Position numbers and translations under genes: made by a program
Notes under the pieces: model-generated
What the model saw: only the letters and a program-made list of their open reading frames with translations
The model's database searches: none
What the model was told of the DNA's origin: nothing
Shown: positions 25,343 through 31,932 of the stretch, piece by piece
How positions within the stretch are numbered: the stretch's first letter is position 1
Layout: each line of letters opens with the position of its first letter
From: an uncultured Saprospiraceae bacterium
GTDB taxonomy: Bacteria > Bacteroidota > Bacteroidia > Chitinophagales > Saprospiraceae
Assembly: GCA_937923485.1 (NCBI GenBank)
Contig: CALDUE010000115.1
Coordinates: forward strand, 1 to 33,244
DNA: 33,244 nt
Direction: 5' to 3'

Positions 25343-27211
25343 CTATTGCTTCACAAAAGTCTTCACTACCTCACGATCGTCGGACTGAAGTATCAGCTGA
25401 TAGATTCCATTCGGTAACTTCGAAACATCCAAGCGGCCGGCACGAAGTTGAGCCTCTGGAACTGTTGTCAGACGCCCTAAGACATCTACAAAAGATCCCG
25501 ACAGATTATCTTGACCGACAGCCTCTGTAAAGTCACTATCAAAGACAACTCTTAGCGAAGTCTTTGCCGGATTTGGCCAAAACTGAATCGCCTCATCCAC
25601 ATCAACATTCGTGTTTGAAGAAATAATCGAGACGATACTCGGGTCTACTAAGAAAATAGGCGAACCGCTTAATGCGAGCGTTGAACTCAACGAACGAGTA
25701 GACTTTGTTGATTCGTAATCCCACTCTGCAACAACGTAATCGCCATTGAGTATGGCAGAAGGCACCTGATAGTCTTCTGACGGAAACTCATTGCCGTCTT
25801 GATCTGTAACGGCCCAAAGCATGAAAGCCAAGGTTCCATTTGGCTGACGGAAACCCACCCCGTCTACTCCCGAAGGAAGATCGAGCATTCGACTTGTCGA
25901 GCCGCTATAATTCGCTCCCCGCAATAAGTCCGCATAGGTTTTGTATGCAACGCCTGTTTGTGTGCGATCTACGTCATCGACTTTGATGTCTTCATCATTG
26001 ATGAAATGGTAAAATCCCATCAGGTCAAACTCAAAATCGGCCTCGTCGATACGATGATTATCTGCCAACTGGTAGGGGTGGAATTGACTCAGACCCCACT
26101 CTTGAGAACGTGCAAGAATCTTTAGAATGAAGTTGCGCTGCATCTCTATCGAACTGCGCTCTGCTGAATCCTCATCGAAATGCTTTCGTGGAAGGTTGCT
26201 CTCCGTACAGATTTTAACTTTCTCTGGGAACTGCGTTCCATCATATCCATAATCTGCTAAAACAGCCTCAAAGTCTTCGAGTTTATCTTTTACACCTATC
26301 AATGCTTGGTCGGACGTGCGTGTGTAGTCCCAGTCACCCTCATCATTGTTCCACTCGCGGAACGCTCCTTCTAAGTGAGGATACACGTGAAAGCTAAGGC
26401 AGTCGAAATACGCACCTCCTCCAAACGGATACTCACTTGTTACTGCACCATTGTTCGGCTCGTCGGTGGTGCGCATCACTGCATCAAGAAAACTAGGGAA
26501 GCCTAATCCTCCAACAGCAACATAGTCATTCGGCTTCAGACGTTTGATCACCTCATAGCTGATGCGCAGCATGCGTACGTAGGCTTGAATTGGTGCTTGA
26601 ATCTGAATCTCACAAGGATCGATATCATTGTCATACCAGTTTCCTTCGAATTCTCTGCTCTTCCAACCGTTGCCATCGTAATTAATATCCGGCTCATTCC
26701 AGATTTCCCAAAAACGCACTTCATCTCCATACTCCTCTACCGTCTTATAGATGTAGGCTGCGTAAGTATTGTCCTCATTATAGGCCGTGCCGTTGTTGTT
26801 GTCCCAAATTGGCTCCCACATACCTTTGAAAAGGTTGCTACGGCTGCCAGAGCACCACTCTTCGTTACCTCTTTGATCGTCTGATGGATAACCAATGATT
26901 GCCACGTTATTTGGAGCACCCAACCGCTTGTAGAGCTGAAATTCATCGTCGCGGATATCGTAACCGAACTCTTCTAAGAACCAAGCAAAAAGACCTGGCC
27001 TCACTGCATTGACGCCTATTCCCGGCGTATCTCCGTCTAGCGTACCCATTGAAATTCTTCCAAGGTCAGCATCCGCCCATTCATGATACCAACCAAAGTT
27101 CATCCCCTGCCCAAAATCAGCATTGTAGGCAGGAACACCGTCGCGGGCAGTTTGGGCGAAGACAGAAGAAGAGAAAAATAGAACCGCTAGGACTGGAAAG
27201 AATCTCAACAT
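25343..27211 (-). CDS. Secreted glycoside hydrolase-like protein (clan GH-A type) with T9SS type A sorting domain
   Basis: A 622-residue protein with a clear signal peptide (LRFFPVLAVLFFSSSVFAQ, cleavage near residue 20). The centre looks like a TIM-barrel glycosidase: FWEIWNEPD at 168-175 offers Glu173 as acid/base (NEP motif), and KICTESN at 333-339 offers Glu337 as nucleophile; SFHVYPH (273-279) and WGLSQFHPYQL (372-382) fit later strands. The pair of Glu about 164 residues apart fits clan GH-A enzymes (GH5, GH39, GH30 and relatives); I cannot assign the family or substrate. The last 80 residues are a type A T9SS domain (FWPNPAKTSLRV, LPNGIYQLIL, ending TFVKQ). The protein should be exported through T9SS and may degrade a polysaccharide. 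It stands alone, with no visible polysaccharide-utilisation partners. Confidence 0.85.
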   Translation of the reverse strand: MLRFFPVLAVLFFSSSVFAQTARDGVPAYNADFGQGMNFGWYHEWADADLGRISMGTLDGDTPGIGVNAVRPGLFAWFLEEFGYDIRDDEFQLYKRLGAPNNVAIIGYPSDDQRGNEEWCSGSRSNLFKGMWEPIWDNNNGTAYNEDNTYAAYIYKTVEEYGDEVRFWEIWNEPDINYDGNGWKSREFEGNWYDNDIDPCEIQIQAPIQAYVRMLRISYEVIKRLKPNDYVAVGGLGFPSFLDAVMRTTDEPNNGAVTSEYPFGGGAYFDCLSFHVYPHLEGAFREWNNDEGDWDYTRTSDQALIGVKDKLEDFEAVLADYGYDGTQFPEKVKICTESNLPRKHFDEDSAERSSIEMQRNFILKILARSQEWGLSQFHPYQLADNHRIDEADFEFDLMGFYHFINDEDIKVDDVDRTQTGVAYKTYADLLRGANYSGSTSRMLDLPSGVDGVGFRQPNGTLAFMLWAVTDQDGNEFPSEDYQVPSAILNGDYVVAEWDYESTKSTRSLSSTLALSGSPIFLVDPSIVSIISSNTNVDVDEAIQFWPNPAKTSLRVVFDSDFTEAVGQDNLSGSFVDVLGRLTTVPEAQLRAGRLDVSKLPNGIYQLILQSDDREVVKTFVKQ

Positions 27212-27482
27212 GAGAATAGATTGAAAATAGCTTGGCTGTAAGTGGAAACCTTCCTGCTAAGAAAGGGGGAGAAAAACAAATGTTGTCAGACGGATTCGTT
27301 TATCTAAGAGGAGGTAATGTAGGGTAGAATTTATTCATGTAGGTACTGTCATTCAGTGAATTACACTATTGAAAAACAATACATTATCCTGACAAACTAC
27401 AAATTCGCAGCGTAACCTTTGTTACATGTGGTTGTTAGCTCTTGCAGTATCCTTGCAAATAGATATCCAAACGTCTCGAAAC

Positions 27483-27884
27483 ATGTCTAAACGCGTAAAT
27501 AGCTGGTTCTCAAGTGTTGTAAACCTAAAATGTCCGCACTGTCGTACAGGAGATTTGTTTGAGACAAGTACATTTTCGTTTAGCGAGCCCTTCGAAATGC
27601 ACAAACGCTGTACGACCTGTAACACTAACTTCTTTCCCGAACCAGGTTTTTACTACGGCGCGATGTTCATTAGTTATATCGTCTTCTCGTTCCCTTGCCT
27701 CTTCTTCGTGATGTTTCTCCACTGGGTGCTTGGTCTTGGGATAGTAGCTTCTATGGCCTTGCTCTGCGTCGTTGCTGGGCTAGGTTTTATCTATGTATTC
27801 AGAGTATCGAGATCACTTTGGATTCATATGAATGTACAGTATGACCAGTCGATAGGTGATGAGCTTGCGCGAAAACAGGCCTAG
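27483..27884 (+). CDS. DUF983 family zinc-ribbon membrane protein
   Basis: A 133-residue protein from the ATG at 27483; the frame is open to an ATG at 27426 but the added 19 residues do not fit. A zinc-ribbon is formed by CPHC (Cys17, Cys20) and CTTC (Cys43, Cys46), followed by FFPEPGFYYGAMFISYI and two hydrophobic helices (about 57-105), the normal DUF983 layout. Its role is not established. Its TAG stop shares the palindrome CTAG (27881-27884) with the stop of the facing gene. Confidence 0.87.
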   Translation: MSKRVNSWFSSVVNLKCPHCRTGDLFETSTFSFSEPFEMHKRCTTCNTNFFPEPGFYYGAMFISYIVFSFPCLFFVMFLHWVLGLGIVASMALLCVVAGLGFIYVFRVSRSLWIHMNVQYDQSIGDELARKQA

Positions 27885-28318
27885 GCCTTACCAACTTTTC
27901 CTGCTTTTTTGGCTACAAGTTTTCGTGCATGACTTACCCATTCGTATCCGAGTAAGACTCCTGGGATGTAATTGATAAGGTCGAGAATTCGATACCAAGT
28001 AGGATGCCCTGGCAGCATAAAAGCGCTCCCAATAGCCATGCAGCAGGCCACAAGAAGATAGGCGGACCATCTGGGCAGTCCGCCGAATCCAAGTACGAGA
28101 CCTCCGACGAGCGCCCCGATGAAATGAACCAATACGAGCCCTACGTAGTACGCTGCGGGCTGACGTTCCATGAAGTTCTTTATTCTCTCAGGATCCTGCA
28201 TCGCCTCTGCCTCTAGACCGTCGATACCAAGGAGGAGAGGCACTAAAGCCTCAAGGGCACTCATGGCAATGATGAACATCGCGAAGGCCGTGATGAATAT
28301 GAAAACTTGTTTGAGCAT
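27881..28318 (-). CDS. Small four-helix membrane protein, function unknown
   Basis: A 145-residue protein with four likely membrane helices: FIFITAFAMFIIAMSALEAL, YYVGLVLVHFIGALVGGLVL, AYLLVACCMAIGSAFML and LINYIPGVLLGYEWV. An acidic loop (EAEAMQDPERIKNFMERQP) lies between helices 1 and 2 and a lysine-rich tail closes the protein. I do not recognise the family. It starts 18 bp after the stop of the HSDL2-like dehydrogenase on the same strand, so the two are probably one transcript; a link to membrane lipid metabolism is only a guess. Confidence 0.7.
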   Translation of the reverse strand: MLKQVFIFITAFAMFIIAMSALEALVPLLLGIDGLEAEAMQDPERIKNFMERQPAAYYVGLVLVHFIGALVGGLVLGFGGLPRWSAYLLVACCMAIGSAFMLPGHPTWYRILDLINYIPGVLLGYEWVSHARKLVAKKAGKVGKA

Positions 28319-28336
28319 ATTGAGCTCCCGTAAGGA

Positions 28337-29176
28337 TTAGTGGGTGTCCTTTAAGCGCGCTGGCTCGACAAAAAGATCAATCATAAGATCTTTGTCAGGG
28401 TTGACGCGGTATCCTGAGAAGTCAGTGACGCCTTGATCACGAAGCACATCCTCGTCAATCAAGTGCATGCCCGATTTATTGCTTGAAAGCACAGCATACG
28501 CAGCATCAGCCATAATTTCAGGCGTACGGCTCATCTGCATCATAGTATCACCACCAAGCAGATTATTCACCGCTGCAGTTGCGATAGTAGTGAGTGGCCA
28601 CAGTGTATTCGCATGAATATTCTTATCGTCTTCATACTCGGTTGCTATGCCGAGCGTGACCATACTCATACCGAATTTTGAAATTGTGTAGGCAACGTGT
28701 CCTCCAAACCATTTCGGCTTGATGTCGAGTGGGGGACTGAGCGTTAAGATGTGAGCATGCTCGCTCTTTTTGAGGTGGGGCAAAGCCGTTTTAGACATCA
28801 GAAACGTACCTCGAGTATTGACGCCTTGCATCAAGTCATAGCGTTTCATGGTCGTTTCTTCTGTTCCAGACAGCGATATCGCACTTGCGTTATTAATCAC
28901 GACGTCGATGCCTCCAAATTTTGCAACGAGGGCATCAACAGCGGCCTGAACCATCCCTTCATCGCGTACATCGCACACTAGGGCAAGTCCATCACCTCCA
29001 GCAGCTTTCATTTCTTCGACGGCAGTGTGCACAGTTCCTTCAAGCACAGCGTGTGGCTTATCGGTTTTTCCAATTACGCCAATGTTTGCTCCTTCACGAG
29101 CGAGTCGCAAGCCGATCGCTTTACCGATTCCACGTGTTGCGCCTGAGATAAGTACTGTTTTGCCTTTCCAATTCAT
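28337..29176 (-). CDS. Short-chain dehydrogenase, HSDL2-like
   Basis: A 279-residue SDR from the ATG at 29176; the frame extends upstream to 29338 but the extra 54 residues are not SDR-like. The nucleotide-binding motif is SGATRGIG (11-18), NNAS is at 95-98, Ser147 lies in TLSPP, and YTISK gives Tyr163 and Lys167. The run DIKPKWFGGHVAYTISKFGM and the later ANTLWPLTTIATAA closely match the pattern of hydroxysteroid dehydrogenase-like protein 2, an SDR subgroup found in bacteria and in animal peroxisomes and mitochondria, thought to act on fatty-acyl or sterol substrates. The SCP2 domain that follows it in animal HSDL2 is absent. Probably co-transcribed with the small membrane protein 18 bp downstream. 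Confidence 0.88.
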   Translation of the reverse strand: MNWKGKTVLISGATRGIGKAIGLRLAREGANIGVIGKTDKPHAVLEGTVHTAVEEMKAAGGDGLALVCDVRDEGMVQAAVDALVAKFGGIDVVINNASAISLSGTEETTMKRYDLMQGVNTRGTFLMSKTALPHLKKSEHAHILTLSPPLDIKPKWFGGHVAYTISKFGMSMVTLGIATEYEDDKNIHANTLWPLTTIATAAVNNLLGGDTMMQMSRTPEIMADAAYAVLSSNKSGMHLIDEDVLRDQGVTDFSGYRVNPDKDLMIDLFVEPARLKDTH

Positions 29177-29413
29177 GGTAGCAATGTAGAGCCTCTGAGG
29201 GCAATTTTGATTTTTGAATTCTAAAATTTTGGATTTCGAGACGCAGCTGGTACTCGATATGGCCCTTCTAATGCTTTTTAAATTCAGCTCTGTTCTAAAT
29301 GAGACTTCAGCTTTCGCCAAAACACGAAGAGCCATCATCGCCGAAAATTCCCTTACCGCCGAAGGCCATCAACATCCCACCCGAAGCGCCGCAAGCTGCC
29401 CTGCCGCCGGAGG

Positions 29414-30190
29414 CTACCTCAACTTAGGCTGCCCAAACTCCGCCAAAATCACTTGTTTCACCGCATTACCATCGACCTCTGGCAGGCCAATTGCTTCTTG
29501 GACCCACGAGGGTGGGAGATTTGCAGTTTTGGCAAGCAGGGTCTGCCATTCTCCATCAGGAACGGAAGTCTGTCGCCGGCCAAGGACTCTATTTGCAACG
29601 CGAAACCATTCATACAGCACGATATTGAAATGTTTTTGCGGAAGCAAAATGCCTGGAATTGCATTTTCAAGGTTAAAGAGGAGGACACCGTCTTCCTCGA
29701 ACAACTCACTCGAGTGCCAATAGTCGGGATAGGCAGGAGAGGGGAATGGATGCTTGTAAAGCACCACAGTTTCGAAAGGCTCGAGGACGTAGCGGTCGGT
29801 GTTTTCCATCACACGAGCCGCTTGACTAGCGATGAGCGTTGTCACGTCTACAGGAATCTCATCATCCTCAAAGCCTTGTCCTCGAAAAGCGATGCCCATG
29901 TGGGTGAGAAAAACCCGTTTGCGGTATAAGAGCTTGTCATTTTGACTTTTACGCTGATAAAAATCAGGCAAGCGTTCTTCAAAAACTCGACGCAATCCAG
30001 GAGGGATATCCTTTGGATTTCGCTTGTAGTACCACCATTCGAACTGAGGTTTTAGCGAAAGCAAGACCGCGAAAGCAATAACACATGGGATGCTATAGAT
30101 TGCCCAGCTCTCCTCGTATTGACTCCATGCTAGGTAGAGAAAGACGCCTGCGAGGACGCCAAAGAGCGCGATAAGTATTCTAATTGGCAT
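29414..30190 (-). CDS. MtfA-like (peptidase family M90) membrane protein with a lost HExxH motif
   Basis: A 258-residue protein with two N-terminal membrane helices (about 3-23 and 29-46). The rest follows the outline of MtfA: a short helical start, LLYRKRVFLTHMGIAFRG, VTTLIASQAARVM, a YVLEPFETVVLYKHPF strand, and EEDGVLLFNLENAIPGI. Where MtfA carries NIVxHEFAH, this protein has NIVLYEWFR: Tyr193 replaces the first His, Glu194 is kept, and Arg197 replaces the second His. Zinc binding by the usual site is therefore unlikely, and the protein may be a pseudo-peptidase. The family call rests on pattern resemblance only. It is divergent from tRNA-Phe and 237 bp upstream of the dehydrogenase gene. 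Confidence 0.62.
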   Translation of the reverse strand: MPIRILIALFGVLAGVFLYLAWSQYEESWAIYSIPCVIAFAVLLSLKPQFEWWYYKRNPKDIPPGLRRVFEERLPDFYQRKSQNDKLLYRKRVFLTHMGIAFRGQGFEDDEIPVDVTTLIASQAARVMENTDRYVLEPFETVVLYKHPFPSPAYPDYWHSSELFEEDGVLLFNLENAIPGILLPQKHFNIVLYEWFRVANRVLGRRQTSVPDGEWQTLLAKTANLPPSWVQEAIGLPEVDGNAVKQVILAEFGQPKLR

Positions 30191-30251
30191 GTCTGCAAAA
30201 TTGAGCCTTGAAAATTAAATCAACGAATTTTCTCAGTTTTTCTGATTCTAC

Positions 30252-30281
30252 TTGCGCACATCATTTAGTCCGCTATCTTTG
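30252..30281 (+). promoter_or_regulatory. Bacteroidota promoter for tRNA-Phe
   Basis: A -33 TTG (30252-30254) and a perfect -7 TATCTTTG (30274-30281) are separated by 19 nt, the favoured spacing for the Bacteroidota primary sigma factor. The tRNA begins 22 nt after the -7 box. This is the clearest promoter in the window. Confidence 0.8.
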
Positions 30282-30303
30282 CGGCCGCTCAAGGAGCATA
30301 ACT

Positions 30304-30376
30304 GGCGTTATAGCTCAGTTGGTAGAGCAAACGACTGAAAATCGTTGTGTCGCTGGTTCGATTCCAGCTAACGCCA
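30304..30376 (+). tRNA. tRNA-Phe (anticodon GAA)
   Basis: A 73-nt cloverleaf: acceptor GGCGTTA (30304-30310) pairs with TAACGCC (30369-30375), with discriminator A at 30376. The D arm is AGCTCAGTTGGTAGAGC. The anticodon stem AACGA/TCGTT encloses the loop CTGAAAA, with GAA at 30337-30339. The T arm contains GGTTCGATTCC. The 3' CCA is not encoded. Confidence 0.98.
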
Positions 30377-30380
30377 CTTT

Positions 30381-30413
30381 AAAACCTCTGACTTCACGGT
30401 CGGGGGTTTTTTT
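30381..30413 (+). terminator. Intrinsic terminator of tRNA-Phe
   Basis: A 12-bp stem (30381-30392 with 30399-30410, including two G-U pairs) encloses a 6-nt loop and ends in seven T. It starts 4 nt after the tRNA. Confidence 0.88.
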
Positions 30414-30963
30414 GTGTCCCAAATTTTGCCTCCTGCAATTTAGTTCGCTAGCGTGTATCAGAAAACACTAGGTGACAGGTTCGATTTTTTTATTATTTTT
30501 TTTACAGATATATTCTAAGAATAATTTTATTGTGTGAGTGGTCAGAAGATCTTGTTAATACGGGAATACCTCATGTTCCTTAGATTTCAAGAAGAGTAGT
30601 AGGGTGTAAGAAAAGTTTTGAGGTGCCGAATAGTCTGGTTGGAGCGGTTTTTTCTACTATTTGGTCACCTTAAGTGCTGAAAATCAATTATAAACTATGT
30701 CCATGAAGGCGTAGTGGATTTATATATTAATTCTTATTATTCAATTATATATGTAAAGTAGTAACGTCTAAAAAAGGTATTGTTTAACAATGGTAATCCG
30801 AAGGCCGGTGGATAATTATTTGGCTAAGGGTAAGCGGGGCCTGATTTTATTTTACTAATATAGCATTGTTAAAAAGTGTGGACCTCTTTTCATGTGACCT
30901 GCTTCACCTCTCGGCGTCAGACATTATGAACTTGAATTCTCCATTCAACTTAAGAACGAGACT
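30414..30963. other. AT-rich intergenic region without recognised genes
   Basis: About 550 bp, strongly AT-rich in several stretches, without a convincing coding frame, RNA gene or TAnnTTTG promoter. It contains the palindrome ATTGTT-T-AACAAT at 30779-30791. The only ORF noted is a 22-codon frame at 30790-30858, too short to support. The promoter of the OmpA-like gene must lie here but was not identified. Confidence 0.6.
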
Positions 30964-31881
30964 ATGTTAAAAAGAGCACTTCCTTGGATTCTACTTCTAT
31001 CCGGTTGGGTAGCCCTCGCAGCCTACATCTGCTGCCTGTTTTTATGTGCAGCCCCAGCTGAAGCAAATACCGTAAGTAAAGTTGCCGCAACAACTGCGGT
31101 AGCAGCGGCACCCGCAGCTGCAACAGGAGTGTGGAACTACAGTGACGGTACGAGATTCACTAATTCTCACCAAAAGTATTTCGGCTTCAAAGAATCTAGC
31201 TACGACTACGAGAAGCCACTCGGCGATGACTTTACGAAGTCAATGAAGGAAACCTCTAGCTACTTGGTCGGACATCCTGATCGGCAGGTGAAAATAAACG
31301 GCTACTACCGGGATTCAGAAGAGAACACCTCGATTCTCCCAAACATGGGATTGGCACGAGCCAACACAGTGAAAACCTATCTTCAAAGCCTCGGGGTTCC
31401 CGCGGCACAAATCGCCACAGCAGGATCGCCGATTGGAGACAAGTGGTTTAAAGATGGAGTCTTGACGAAAGGTGTTGATTTCGCTTTCAATGAAAAGAGT
31501 GCTTCTAACGAGAGAATACCAGACATCAAATCAAGGCTAGTGGGCAAACCACTAACGCTCTACTTTCAGACAAATTCAAACACCCTTACGCTTACTGAAC
31601 AGCAGCGTAGCGATTTTGCAGACATGTTCTACTACCTCGATAATGTTGATGGAAGTAGCCTGGCAGTTTCGGGTCATACAGACAACGTCGGTTCGAGAGC
31701 TTACAATGTTAATCTTTCTAGTGAAAGAGCAAAATTTGTAAAGGACTATCTAGTCAGCAAGGGTGGTATAAATGGAGACAAGCTTAAGGTAAGCGGTTCT
31801 GGACCAGATCGACCAATTAGTAGCAATGACACCTCAGCGGGTAGAGCTAAAAATAGGCGAGTAGAAGTTACACTCGAATAA
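30964..31881 (+). CDS. OmpA-family protein with two tandem OmpA-like peptidoglycan-binding modules
   Basis: A 305-residue protein with an N-terminal hydrophobic segment (about 5-30, WILLLSGWVALAAYICCLFL) that is a signal peptide or membrane anchor, followed by an Ala-rich linker. The C-terminal module (about 196-305) is a standard OmpA-like domain: LYFQTNSNTL, SGHTDNVGS, LSSERAKFVKDYL and AKNRRVEV. Asp240 and Arg255 occupy the diaminopimelate-binding positions. The first module (about 84-160) follows the same plan (QVKINGYYRD, GLARANTVKTYLQSLGV) and keeps Asp117 and Arg132 at the same 15-residue spacing. The protein should bind peptidoglycan in the periplasm. It is followed after 51 bp by a membrane-anchored coiled-coil protein on the same strand, so the pair probably forms an envelope operon. 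Confidence 0.85.
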   Translation: MLKRALPWILLLSGWVALAAYICCLFLCAAPAEANTVSKVAATTAVAAAPAAATGVWNYSDGTRFTNSHQKYFGFKESSYDYEKPLGDDFTKSMKETSSYLVGHPDRQVKINGYYRDSEENTSILPNMGLARANTVKTYLQSLGVPAAQIATAGSPIGDKWFKDGVLTKGVDFAFNEKSASNERIPDIKSRLVGKPLTLYFQTNSNTLTLTEQQRSDFADMFYYLDNVDGSSLAVSGHTDNVGSRAYNVNLSSERAKFVKDYLVSKGGINGDKLKVSGSGPDRPISSNDTSAGRAKNRRVEVTLE

Positions 31882-31932
31882 CCTGCTCAAATTCAATCCC
31901 CATATTTCCCTTACCCTTTCAATCAACTTACA

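Noticed and set aside
29177-29338. N-terminal extension of the dehydrogenase by 54 residues
   Set aside because: The extension has no SDR character, and the ATG at 29176 begins directly at the nucleotide-binding fold.
30208-30471. Plus-strand ORF of 87 codons
   Set aside because: It runs through the tRNA-Phe gene and its terminator; it is a chance frame.
30790-30858. 22-codon ATG ORF in the AT-rich gap
   Set aside because: Too short, with no recognisable motif, and not distinguishable from chance.
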